A stretch of DNA of 11,129 bases from Saccoglossus kowalevskii (GCF_000003605.2 NW_003132857.1:14662-25790), one strand, 5' to 3'. Positions 1 to 8,298 are shown, numbered from the stretch's first letter. The notes: generated by a model not told the origin, from the letters alone. A program made the numbers and translations.

Positions 1-483
1 GTGTCTAATAAACCACAATCTGACAAACTGTCACATCATAAATATTCATTATGTAGTTTGGGCAACAGGTTTGATTTCGAGAAGTTTTATCATACTGTTT
101 CAGTACACATACGGCCTTGAACTTAAGACTAATAATTGTACACAGTTATGCTATCAACTGCAGTCAATTTGTTAATATTTATTGATTTAATAAACAATAC
201 CTTAAAAGTGATTTAGTCACGAAGTTGCAGTACTTATTGAAAAAATTAATTAATAAAGCAAAGTATATAGGCAAGCAATATCAAAAAAAAAAAGCCATGC
301 ATGGCACAGTCCCCGTTAGTTATCAAATTTAAGATATATAGTTTTTTTTATAGTAATATAGCTGGAATACAACCATGTCAGGAATATGATTTTTTAACAT
401 TAAAATGATTGACATTTGTATCTGATCATCAAACAAGTACTTGTCCATATTGAGAGATATTGCTCTGGAACAGCATTCAAAAT
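1..483. other. AT-rich non-coding stretch with an A-run and a 12-bp palindrome
   Basis: No gene is visible. An 11-base A-run (283-293) runs directly into the perfect 12-bp palindrome GCCATGCATGGC (294-305). This may mark the edge of an old insertion, but no target-site duplication was recognised. Positions 440-483 resemble, weakly, the repeat unit that follows (an AGAGATATTGCTCT segment), so the repeat array may begin inside this stretch in a decayed form. Confidence 0.4.
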
Positions 484-932
484 CAGTCATTATGAATACC
501 TGTATATATATATAACATGATGTATAATGAATATATAAAATTTGAACATAATCAGTCAAAGCATTTAAGAGATATGGCTCTAGAAGCCCATTCATTAAAA
601 CAAAATGGCCGCCAGTCAGTCATTTTGAATCTGATCTGAAAAATAAAAGGACGTGCATCAGGAACCCGTAATGTCTAATGTATGTACTAAGTTTGAATGA
701 AATCCATCCAGAAATGCCAGAAATGCTTGATATTTGATGATTTTTTAGCACAAAAAAGGCCACCATTTGGTCATTTTGAATAGGATAGTCAAACCAATAT
801 ATCTGTTTATCTATGACATGATGTATAATGAATATTTAAAATTTGAAAATATTATCAGTCAAAACAAGTCGGAGATATGGGTCTAGAAGTCCATTCATTA
901 AAACAAAATGGCCGCTAGACAGCCATTTTGAA
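484..932. repeat. Diverged tandem repeat, ~150-bp monomer with ~301-bp dimer period
   Basis: The segments 515-629 and 816-931 align nearly end to end: both begin ACATGATGTATAATGAATAT, share TCATTAAAACAAAATGGCCG and end CATTTTGAA, with an offset of 301 bases. A third, diverged unit lies between them and ends with GGCCACCATTTGGTCATTTTG (757-779, broken by differences), so the hairpin-like end of the unit recurs at about 601-630, 751-781 and 904-931, a spacing near 150. An earlier decayed end is at 484-498. No reading frame is preserved. It is non-coding repeat DNA, probably a fragment of a dispersed family rather than a local invention. Confidence 0.7.
904..930. repeat. Inverted repeat at the end of the 150-bp unit
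   Basis: CAAAATGGC (904-912) and GCCATTTTG (922-930) are perfect reverse complements separated by nine bases. The same arms, with one or two mismatches, occur at the ends of the earlier units (about 601-628 and 751-779), so the hairpin potential is a property of the repeat family. Confidence 0.6.
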
Positions 933-1799
933 CTGACACACGGAGGTCAAAACATAAGTCCTTGTTTTCGGACTGTGTCCGAACTAGGACTAACAATGAC
1001 ATTGTTTTGATTGTGTCCAAATAAGTTTTCTTAGTTGGAATCACATGTACGGTATATCTTTTAGTATATTTTTTCATGATCTGAGTTTAAGATAAATGCC
1101 CAGTTTATTGCTATTTGTCAAATAATCAAATTTAATAAAGGCATTTAGTGTGATATTTTTAGAAATTTTCTCACACAGAATACTTTAAAAATGTGATCTT
1201 CACAAAGGAACTACCTGTACACAAATCATTAACAATTCATGTGTCTAGCCATCATAAAAATAACTTTAGAAAACAATTGTAGATCACTTTGAAAGAGTTG
1301 AATACTCAAGTGTTTTAATTCATCAATTTCTATTACTGTAGTTTATTCACATGATATTCAAAGCAATGTATATGGTCATAAGGTATTGGATGGCAAGGAA
1401 TATATCGATAAGAATCAGCGATTTTGGAACCATCAATTTAGCATTGAAATTTAAAAAATAGTTTTGTAGGCTGGAACATAGTAATAGTACCCCTCTTGCA
1501 ATAAGCAAACAACTATAGTAAATATATAGGCATATATTTAGAAAGGTGAGTTTAAAAGCTAATGCCAAGCCCTGATACAAAATATAACAAGCAGCCGGTC
1601 GGCTGAGATAGATCCGCTGTTAGCGATGCACATTTCAATTAAAGAACAGAAGATATCATTAGAAAAAGAACAATATGTATAGTATCAAAGCAATCAAACT
1701 TGCTGTTTTCAACAAGAATTCAAAAATATCACTTTTTACTAAAAATGACAAAAATATTCATCAAAATTAGATAATTGAATATATCATCATAAAATGAGC
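933..1799. other. AT-rich non-coding stretch, no gene seen
   Basis: No coding signal is recognised; the only longer frames are AT-rich and hydrophobic without family resemblance. CAGCC-GGTC-GGCTG at 1592-1605 is a short stem with a four-base loop. The sequence from about 1590 to 1800 may be the upstream part of the dispersed element whose tail is described next, but I cannot show the boundary. Confidence 0.4.
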
Positions 1800-1931
1800 A
1801 AATCTGAGAGGTCCATCCAAGGCATTCAGGCTTGTAGTTTTCAAGAACTAGTGGAAAATTTTAAAAGTTGACACGGACGACGGATGCAGGACGCCGACGG
1901 ACAATCACTCATATGACAGCGGAGCTAAAAA
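1800..1931 (+). mobile_element. Tail of a degraded SINE-like dispersed repeat
   Basis: The stretch contains GTCCATCCAAGGC, CTTGTAGTTTTCAAGAA, a run of GAC/GGAC-type words (about 1870-1901) and the ending GAGCTAAAAA (1922-1931). This order (a polymorphic-looking leader, a GACGGACGACGG-type block, then a short spacer and a GAGCTAAAAA end) is how I remember the 3' part of very abundant short non-autonomous elements in bivalve and other lophotrochozoan genomes. The copy is mutated and carries no coding capacity. The 5' limit, a tRNA-like head and target-site duplications were not found, so the class is an inference. Confidence 0.5.
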
Positions 1932-3516
1932 TATTAAATCATCAGTTGTGTTACAAGCAAATAATATACTTGACATCAATTTGAGACCCATATCAAAGAG
2001 GTGGGGGTAATGACAATTAAACGATATTGCACTGACAGGCATGTGATATAATGTCACATTATCACCTGACATTGATGACCGCACTGGTGGCGATTTTAAG
2101 ACGCCAGCTCTTCAAATTCCCAGGTACTTTGAGTTATGAGTCATTCAAACAGCTGATAAATCACCCGACACATTACGCTATTATACTAAATATGTGTACA
2201 TTGCTGCTTTGTATTTTATATTGCGATGTTTAAATTCCCTCATTTAGAAGATTGTGCAATTGGGTTAAAAGTGGCCAGTTCAAAAATTCACAGTGGTGAT
2301 AACCGAGAAAAAAATGCTGTTTGCTGACTCAGTCTAATGTGGGTTTAATTATACACATATTGACACTGACCCATATCAGCTCTATCATTTCAGCCAGTGG
2401 AAAAATTGCGACACTCAACAGCTGGGAAACCTGAACAACAAAATACACTATGTTTTTGAGTGACGCGTGCATGCTCTCCACTCAGCTTGCCAAAATTTAT
2501 CATCTCCCACAATGTCTTGATAACGAGTGACGTTTTCATTTATCTGCCATTGTTCGAGTTGACTGGCGTACTGACCAGTTCACGAGAACAGATCAGCATG
2601 TAACGACAATTGAGTGATTTATGTTTTTTCTTGTACACAAGATAAGGTTGAAGATGATAGAGTCACTGATACAATGATGATACACCTTGCCACTATTGTC
2701 TACTATTACAATGCCTGGTTAAAGGTACTGCAGCATGGTACTCTACTAGCATCCTAAAAAGGTTTCAGTGATTGCACAATGTCATGCTTCAAGCATGCTT
2801 ATGGTGACATTTTTAACATGGTACGCTTTGCTATCACCTCCCCAACCTCACTGACTCACTTTGTTGACCTTTGACCTATGTAAAAGACACATGATCTAAA
2901 GATAAAGTTAATTGTTATTCGCTTGCTATATCCATCCACCCACTTATACAAACAGTACTGCTAGCTGAGATGATGACAAAATATAAAATTTCATAGCATC
3001 ACAAAAAAAATGAGTTGAAGAGGATGCTAATTTTGTTGCTGCACTGCAAAAGCCTTTTGACAAATCAGAAAACACATACACATAACAAATTTGATAACAA
3101 TATCAGTGGTAAAACTAACATATGTACTTCAAGGTTGGTGTAAATTCTTACAAGGCAGACCAAAATAGCTATCTTCAAATACAGTCAGGAAGGAAGTGTT
3201 TATTTTTAGTTCTAGAGAATTGATCCATACATTAATACCCTCTCTAAACACATTCGATTTTTAAGATTAACTCCATGACATTTCAGTTTTATAGCATGGT
3301 ATACATACTGTAATCTCTGTGCATTATGACTGATTAGATTCAGGTGCAACTGACAGAAAATCTAGTATTCACAGTATATATGACAGTTTTGTAGTGAGTA
3401 CATTCATCCATCCATTCACTCATCATGTGCTGATAATTTGTAACAATAAATTTAAATGACACCCTCCAACCTCTCTATGAGCCAAGTATCACTCTATTGT
3501 ACAGATTTAAAAACAA
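1932..3516. other. Long non-coding stretch, no gene seen
   Basis: No exon or RNA gene can be supported here. Short items of note are a perfect DR1 nuclear-receptor-type element at 2865-2877, and the small palindrome CATGCTT-C-AAGCATG at 2783-2797. CpG is almost absent (one in 3001-3480). The 60-codon frame starting at 2051 has no family resemblance and no coding-like features. Confidence 0.4.
2865..2877 (-). promoter_or_regulatory. DR1-type nuclear receptor motif
   Basis: TGACCTTTGACCT is the exact reverse complement of AGGTCAAAGGTCA, two perfect AGGTCA half-sites spaced by one base, the preferred arrangement for RXR heterodimers, HNF4 and COUP-TF. It lies more than 2 kb beyond the Tob stop codon. 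TGACCTTTGACC strings are also common inside lophotrochozoan repeats, so it may be repeat debris. Confidence 0.3.
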
Positions 3517-3717
3517 AATTATAAATAGTGTTGAGATCAGTTATAATTATAAATAGTGTTGAGATCAGTTATAATTATAAATAGTGTTGAGATCAGTTAT
3601 AATTATAAATAGTGTTGAGATCAGTTATAATTATAAATAGTGTTGAGATCAGTTATAATTATAAATAGTGTTGAGATCAGTTATAATTATAAATAGTGTT
3701 GAGATCAGTTATAATTA
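3517..3717. repeat. Perfect 28-bp minisatellite, seven copies
   Basis: Seven identical 28-bp units start at 3519, 3547, 3575, 3603, 3631, 3659 and 3687 with no mismatch, and the periodicity continues two bases to the left and three to the right. Each unit contains TATAAATAGTGTTGAGATC followed by AGTTATAA. Every junction creates the perfect 12-bp palindrome TTATAATTATAA. A lone decayed fragment, ATTATAAATAG, is found at 3852-3862. The lack of any mutation between copies points to recent expansion or homogenisation, and copy number is probably variable between individuals. Confidence 0.95.
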
Positions 3718-4072
3718 GGGTGTATATCATTTAATGAATTGGAGACTGAATGATAGAAAAAATAACGACCATTGATCTACAATCTAGTGTACTGGTATAC
3801 GCTCATTTATCAAGTAGCCTGGATTCCTTTTATTGTAGCGATGTATGCATGATTATAAATAGGTAAATTATACCACAAGAGTGACCCTAAGGTCAAATGC
3901 TTTTTACACACTTCATATTAAAATTTCTCTTGAGTTTTGTACAAAATGTGTTATGCTTGATAAATAGAAACATTGTGAAGCATCAGATCATATCACAATA
4001 TGCCAGTGATTAAATCTACAGGGATTTAATGTTTGGTTGTAACAGACTGGCTATTAAAGTAACATGTCTGAT

Positions 4073-4080
4073 TGACGTCA
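4073..4080. promoter_or_regulatory. Palindromic CRE, distal to Tob
   Basis: TGACGTCA is a full CREB/ATF consensus. It sits about 1.3 kb past the Tob stop codon in an otherwise CpG-poor stretch, where an intact central CG is less expected. Function is unproven. Confidence 0.3.
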
Positions 4081-4405
4081 GAACTTGCATTCAGTGACTT
4101 GCAGACCCTTTCATGCATGTTTACATCACTGACATCATGAATAAGGTAGCAGTTCTGTTTTTTTCATTCACAGCATGCATGTAGCTTGTTAAGCCAACAT
4201 TACAAGCTGTCTCAGTCATTTTTCATTTATTTTTTTCTGTGTTTTTCACAATTTCTGTATGGTTTTGAATTGCTTTTATATTTATGAAATTCAATGCTGT
4301 ACAGCTCCATCCTGGGATTGGTGTTGGACGAGATAGAGCTGATAGGGTCAATATGTTATAAGGTTTGACTGACTCCCTGTGGAAACTGGTGAGGGGCTTT
4401 CTTTG

Positions 4406-4419
4406 CATGCATATGCATG
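4406..4419. repeat. 14-bp perfect palindrome
   Basis: CATGCATATGCATG equals its own reverse complement. It contains TGCATG on both strands, the core of the Rbfox RNA-binding motif, but without a transcript here that is only a string match. Confidence 0.5.
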
Positions 4420-4544
4420 TACTAGATCAATAGTGTATTTTCTTCACTTCCATAGCCAACTTATACACACACACAACACACCCAAAGAGGAGCATGAACA
4501 CAAATTTGTATTGAATTGGAATTTACATGTAGTCAGTATGTGTC

Positions 4545-4601
4545 CTCTGTAGGTGAACAATAAAAACACGAAAAAGGGAATGTTTTTAAAAAATCTTTAA
4601 T
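4545..4601 (-). terminator. Candidate Tob polyadenylation site
   Basis: The minus strand has the common variant signal ATTAAA at 4601-4596. It is followed about 20 bases later by a CA dinucleotide and then by a U/GU-rich stretch (TTTTTCGTGTTTTTATTGTTC at roughly 4571-4551, split here by a CG), the expected order of signal, cleavage site and downstream element. Two more ATTAAA copies lie upstream at 4677-4672 and 4690-4685 and could be used instead. No transcript evidence is available. Confidence 0.35.
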
Positions 4602-5410
4602 ACAAACTTAAAAATATGGAACAATATAAACATTACCAATGCACCATCTAAAACTTAAAATATTTTTTCAGTTTAATTTTTTTTTTTAATTTTTCCATCT
4701 TGTCTGTCCAATGTGTAACTCTTATTGCACATTTATGTAGAAAATTAATATGCCATGTTATTTCAGATTCATCTGATCCTGTATCTCAATATTGTTGTAT
4801 TTTGAATAGTGGCAAATTCTGGAAGTATAACACAAAATACAAGATAAAGTTTTGTTTCTTATTTCCTTGCAGTAATAATATCGCTGGGATATTACTTCCA
4901 CGAGTCTAAGCTTTGTAAATTTTTAAAATACTTATTTTTCTTATAAAAGTAAAAGCTTGCACAGCAATATCTATTTGTTTAGTATAATAGAATTGCCAAT
5001 GTTCAGTAGAAAAGATAAAATGCTTTCTTAATACCCAAATACAGAAAGAATACCAATATATACTCTCAAAGATAAAAATTTATATTGTATTTAAAGCTAA
5101 AACAAAGAAGTTCATTTTAAATATTTCATCTTGGAAAATAGGAAACTCATACCCGCAAAAAGGTTTTTACTTTCAAAGTATATAGTATGAATCAATCAAA
5201 TGTATGTACCCTTGGGCAGTATCAGAATAATTATCAAAATTTCAACAACAACAATCTTTCACACTGAACTGTTCTTGTACACATCTTTTAAACAATCTTT
5301 TGTAATCTTATCTACTGCCTGTGGTGAACTTTGGGCTCACCAACATGCATTGTGAGCAAGTGGCCAGTAGTAGGTTAAAATTAAGTACTCTTATGTAAAT
5401 TTCTATAAGT
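4575..5410 (-). other. Tob: Probable Tob 3' untranslated region
   Basis: The roughly 830 bases after the Tob stop codon (TAA, 5413-5411) on the minus strand are AT-rich and contain no convincing reading frame on either strand. Short AUUUA pentamers occur in the transcript sense, for example at 5396-5400. I found no exact Pumilio octamer UGUANAUA in the sense strand. The distal end is inferred from an ATTAAA signal near 4600; there is no AATAAA in this stretch on the minus strand, so a longer UTR reaching the AATAAA at 4226-4231 or 3828-3833 remains possible. Confidence 0.5.
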
Positions 5411-6367
5411 TTAGTTTGCTGCAACCAAGGATTGTTGGTTGTACTGGCCATTATATGGCACATTAAAATTAAGACCATCAAATAAAGCTTTGGTGGCATC
5501 GTTGTTGGTGTTAGTATTTGGCAGGGTTTCATAACCTACATTGGTTGACTGCAGAGAGAGCCCATCTCCACCCCAAATACTCATGTTATCCACTTTAGTT
5601 TGTGGGTACATGAATTCTTTAGCATTTGGAGACAGAGAACGGGGTCTCTGGGCGTACATACCATTCAGAGCTGATCTTTGCTTCATGTATGTTGTAAATT
5701 CAGTTGGCGATAGTCGTTGCAGGTTGATCTTCTTGGAGGCAGTCTTCATCTTAGTGGATCCAAACTTTGTCTGGGCAAAGGTAGCTGCATCAAAGGTAAC
5801 GAGCTGAGGTTTGTCGGCAGCAGGGCTAACTTTTCCAAACATGCTGGTAGGTGAGGGTGAGGTGAAGCTTGGTGGCACAGGAGATGTTGGTGATAAACTC
5901 ATACTACTGAGTGACGAGGATACTGAGTCTATTGGGCGAAATGAGTCGGCTTCTGGGTTGAAGCTACTCTTGACTTCAGTAATCGACTGGTCTAGGTTAT
6001 TCAGGGTATCATCTTTATCCTCAACATACAGTACTTTCACTGCACTCTTCTCTCCGCATCGGTAAGAAACCTCTGATGGATCAATCCAGATACTCAATTC
6101 GTCTGGCATGTTATTTCGGATCTCATCCATGTTCAAACCGCTGGCTGCAGCAGCTGTCTCAATCACTGGGTCGAGTTTCTGCCCACTAACACGTAGACAT
6201 CGGTAGCCTGATCCTTTGTATGGTTTCTGGGGATACCAGTGGCCATCAAACTTCTCTCTCAGACCCTTTTGCATTTCATCGGCAAAAATATTGACGCGAC
6301 GACGGGGTAGTTTGTTGTAAAGGTAAGAGATGACGAAGTTGAGCGCAACTTGGATTTCTACTTTCAT
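5411..6367 (-). CDS. Tob: Tob-family (BTG/Tob) antiproliferative CCR4-NOT adaptor, complete single-exon CDS
   Basis: This 318-residue protein opens with IQVALNFVISYLYNKLPRRR, the unmistakable start of Tob1/Tob2. Residues 1 to about 116 form the BTG/Tob domain; box A includes GHWYPQKPYKGSGYRC (43-57) and box B includes LSIWIDPSEVSY (91-102), with Trp94 matching the Trp needed for CAF1 binding in human Tob. Residues 136-145 (FNPEADSFRP) and 245-255 (LSPNAKEFMYP) are the two PAM2 motifs that bind the MLLE domain of poly(A)-binding protein. Between them lie Ser-Pro sites (S159, S162, S170, S172), resembling the ERK target cluster of Tob, and the conserved TFAQTKFGSTKMK (196-208). The tail DGLNFNVPYNGQYNQQ matches the Tob C-terminus. 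Vertebrate Tobs are about 345 residues; this one lacks their Gln/Pro-rich stretch. The start is secure: the domain begins there, the context is AACAACATG, and an in-frame TGA lies eight codons upstream (6389-6391). It should recruit CCR4-NOT deadenylase to mRNAs. Tob1 versus Tob2 cannot be assigned for an invertebrate. Confidence 0.97.
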   Translation of the reverse strand: MKVEIQVALNFVISYLYNKLPRRRVNIFADEMQKGLREKFDGHWYPQKPYKGSGYRCLRVSGQKLDPVIETAAAASGLNMDEIRNNMPDELSIWIDPSEVSYRCGEKSAVKVLYVEDKDDTLNNLDQSITEVKSSFNPEADSFRPIDSVSSSLSSMSLSPTSPVPPSFTSPSPTSMFGKVSPAADKPQLVTFDAATFAQTKFGSTKMKTASKKINLQRLSPTEFTTYMKQRSALNGMYAQRPRSLSPNAKEFMYPQTKVDNMSIWGGDGLSLQSTNVGYETLPNTNTNNDATKALFDGLNFNVPYNGQYNQQSLVAAN

Positions 6368-6431
6368 GTTGTTAATATAAGTATCTCTTCAGACTTGGTG
6401 CTCTTGTATAAAAATATTACTATAAATTTAC
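6368..6431 (-). other. Tob: Tob 5' untranslated segment of the coding exon
   Basis: These 64 bases lie between the inferred 3' splice site and the Tob ATG. Read on the minus strand in the Tob frame they contain TAA and TGA stops, so the protein cannot extend upstream in this exon. No upstream ATG is present. The segment is AT-rich. Its right boundary depends on the splice acceptor call. Confidence 0.6.
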
Positions 6432-6450
6432 CTGTAATAAGAAAATAAAA
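6432..6450 (-). other. Tob: 3' splice site of a Tob 5'-UTR intron
   Basis: On the minus strand the sequence reads TTTTATTTTCTTATTACAG immediately before the 64-base leader, a long pyrimidine tract ending in a consensus TACAG. The intron would end at 6432 and the exon begin at 6431. A single coding exon preceded by an untranslated exon is also, as I recall, the arrangement of vertebrate TOB genes. The donor is not fixed. Candidates on the minus strand are GTAAGT starting at 6993 (preceded by AAC), GTGAGT starting at 7281 (preceded by TTT) and CAG|GTATCC starting at 7589; none is an ideal match. Confidence 0.55.
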
Positions 6451-7796
6451 ACATAATGCATTAATTCTACGAAACGGAAAGTGATTTGATTATTGTTTAC
6501 GATGTTTGTTTGATACGCCCACATAATACGGCATCAGCTGTGACTAGAAAATGAACGGAACAAATAGACAAAATTTTAAATGATCGCATTGGCTTTATGA
6601 CTTAGAAAGGCATTGTCTGATCAAACCAAGAAGTAGATATTGTCACGTATTATTCTTTAACGTGAAAGTGTAAGAGAAGGGGAATGCTCAGCCAAACTAG
6701 TTTCGAGTAGTACATGTCTACGATCGCCAACGGTCGCCATTTTGGATCTTACGACCACAACAACTTATACCGTATGGTTGTTTTTCTCACGCAAAATTGC
6801 CAAATTATATCAGTCTCGAGTTGCACTTCAGTTCATTTCGGTCAGAACTCAGTTCATTATACCCACTGATATTTCCGAAAAGTGTATTTGCGCCAAATTA
6901 TAGTTCGATCGTTTACTAACACAGCTGCGAATCTCGAAAGCGATCGCCGCAACAAAGCCTGAACACGTACAGTAATGCACATAAATAACTTACGTTGTAT
7001 GAAAATAATGTCCTCCGACTTGATTGGCACCGGGCAAACCAAGATTTCATCAGAATATTATAAAAAAAATATAAAAAAAGATGGAAGTGTTGTTGTAAAT
7101 TGTGTGCTGGCAAATAGCTTATACGATGCAGCCAACTGCTCAGCTCCGAGCAAAGACCGCAAACTGCAACCCCGACGATAATTTATATGAGGTATATATC
7201 GCTCCGCCAACGTCATGGCACTATTTTCGTGTTATGGATTTCAATGTTTCGCGTACGATTAAAGTAGACGCTGCCACTCACAAAATACATTATTATAGTG
7301 TTATTTTGAACTAAATTGTGAGATTATATGGTAAAATTTTAACTCTTCACTAAAAACATGACGAGAGAACTATGCATATTTCGTCACCGGCGGACGTACA
7401 ACACTCTGTTCAGGTTGTGATTAAACTTGTTATTTACATTGTGTCTTCTTTTTTCTCATTGGTCAAAACTTTGTTGACGTACGATAATTTGTTGAAATCG
7501 ACGACAAATGTGCAAGCCAGTGTGCGTATCGGCAGCTTCGATATGGCGTTTTACACGCATGTGAAATTACAGAAAATCGACGAGGATACCTGTTGAGGTA
7601 ATTATAATAAGAACAACACAACATTAAAGCACAGTATGAACCAAATCTACTTTAAATAATATACTAGTAAAGCCTTGTCGCATTTAAAAATCTCACATAT
7701 TTTGTATTGGGTGTGTTAGAATTCGTTATATATGTATATTTTAAATAATGTAAGCCATTAATTGCGATACCCTTCGATTTCGTCGCATTACACACG
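6451..7796 (-). other. Probable Tob 5'-UTR intron and untranslated exon region
   Basis: If the acceptor at 6432 is used, this stretch contains the last intron and possibly the first exon of Tob, depending on which donor is correct. No coding exon is recognised on either strand; small frames such as 7372-7596 (plus) have a hydrophobic segment but no recognisable family, and several others start only at GTG or TTG. CpG content rises sharply compared with the left half of the window. A YY1-like element at 6735-6743 and a duplicated CAGTTCATT (near 6829 and 6850) are the main short features. Confidence 0.35.
6735..6743 (-). promoter_or_regulatory. YY1-like element in Tob orientation
   Basis: On the minus strand the sequence is AAAATGGCG followed by ACC, matching the YY1 core AANATGGCG. 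In animal promoters this motif is often found just downstream of the start site in the transcribed orientation, which is the Tob direction here. It would imply a start near 6750, an alternative to the promoter proposed around 7800-7931. Confidence 0.3.
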
Positions 7797-7821
7797 TTAT
7801 ACCCTGATAAAACAACAGCGG

Positions 7822-7835
7822 ACGTGACGTCACGT
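7822..7835. promoter_or_regulatory. CRE inside a 14-bp palindrome
   Basis: ACGTGACGTCACGT is a perfect palindrome with the full CRE TGACGTCA at 7825-7832. This extended form is close to the optimal CREB/ATF site. It lies 1.46 kb upstream of the Tob ATG and about 25 bases from a GC box. Confidence 0.45.
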
Positions 7836-7855
7836 TACACTATTCATGAAAATAA

Positions 7856-7864
7856 GCCCCGCCC
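7856..7864 (-). promoter_or_regulatory. GC box (SP/KLF type)
   Basis: GGGCGGGGC on the minus strand is a canonical GC box, rare in such an AT-rich window. It is flanked by the CRE on one side and the CArG box on the other, which supports a promoter reading of this interval. Confidence 0.4.
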
Positions 7865-7921
7865 ACTGATCTCAATTTAGATAGGTTGTAAACAAAGCTG
7901 TGGCAATTTTATCATACATTG

Positions 7922-7931
7922 CCTTATTTGG
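7922..7931. promoter_or_regulatory. CArG box (SRF site)
   Basis: CCTTATTTGG fits CC(A/T)6GG exactly and is the same decamer seen in actin and Egr-type serum response elements. CCATAAATTTGG follows at 7937-7948 but has eight A/T bases and is not a proper CArG. No adjacent ETS (GGAA) site was seen, so a ternary-complex arrangement is not supported. Confidence 0.45.
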
Positions 7932-8028
7932 TGTATCCATAAATTTGGGACTTGCTTATAGTACGTGAACAGAGGGAATATCAAACCACAAAACAACTGG
8001 GTGTATGATAAGATTGTGAAGTCAGGGT

Positions 8029-8066
8029 ACGATTTTAATCATTACTAATATCTATATTAAAATCGT
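8029..8066. repeat. 11-bp inverted repeat
   Basis: ACGATTTTAAT (8029-8039) and ATTAAAATCGT (8056-8066) are perfect reverse complements with a 16-base loop. A T-run and a near copy of the right arm (ATTAAATCGT, about 8077-8086) follow. The structure could be the scar of a small transposon or a bound palindrome; no flanking duplication was recognised. Confidence 0.5.
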
Positions 8067-8216
8067 TTTTTTTTATTAAATCGTTTGCGTCGATAACTTG
8101 ATCATTCACAGAGTGTTTTGTTCGGAGAAATAATGAATCGTATAAATTTACAACAATAAATTTTGTGTCCGGCTATTTTTTTCAGCAAAAATTGTGTCAG
8201 CGTACTGAACCTAGGG

Positions 8217-8298
8217 CCAATGACGCAAATGATTGCAGTGAAACCGTTTCTGATTCGCGCCAATAAATCGTTTCACGTGACACATATGGCATAAAAGG
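8217..8298 (+). promoter_or_regulatory. Candidate plus-strand promoter: CCAAT, CRE/CEBP-like, E2F-like, E-box, TATA-like
   Basis: Within 82 bases occur CCAAT (8217-8221), TGACGCAAAT (8221-8230, a composite of CRE and C/EBP half-sites), TTCGCGCC overlapping a second CCAAT (8254-8264), the palindrome TCACGTGA (8273-8280) and CATAAAAGG (8290-8298), in the usual distal-to-proximal order for plus-strand transcription. A start near 8320-8330 would give a transcript running away from Tob, with a good donor AAAG|GTGAGG at 9020/9021. No protein is recognised downstream, so the transcript could be non-coding or the motifs could act on Tob. Confidence 0.3.

Larger units (their letters stand above)
3718..4544. 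other. Non-coding stretch beyond the Tob 3' end
   Basis: No gene is seen. It contains a palindromic CRE (4073-4080), several TGCATG/CATGCA words (about 4113-4119, 4172-4181, 4405-4419), AATAAA on the minus strand at 4231-4226 and 3833-3828, and a short CA-rich run (about 4464-4480). If Tob used the more distal AATAAA, part of this stretch would belong to its 3' UTR. Confidence 0.35.

Noticed and set aside
329-595. 88-codon minus-strand frame
   Set aside because: It lies in the diverged tandem repeat and is low-complexity, AT-driven sequence without coding signs.
3519-3714. CRISPR-like array
   Set aside because: The units abut with no unique spacers and the genome is animal; it is a plain minisatellite.
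4700-4909. 69-codon plus-strand frame
   Set aside because: It lies opposite the Tob 3' UTR and shows no known domain or codon pattern suggestive of coding.
5308-5532. Minus-strand frame overlapping the end of Tob
   Set aside because: It is out of frame with the clearly conserved Tob C-terminus and has no recognisable similarity.
5541-6065. Plus-strand open frames opposite the Tob gene
   Set aside because: They are antisense shadows of the Tob coding sequence, with no family resemblance of their own.
7372-7596. 74-codon plus-strand ATG frame with a hydrophobic segment
   Set aside because: No family resemblance; it lies in the likely Tob leader or intron region on the opposite strand, and length is within chance.
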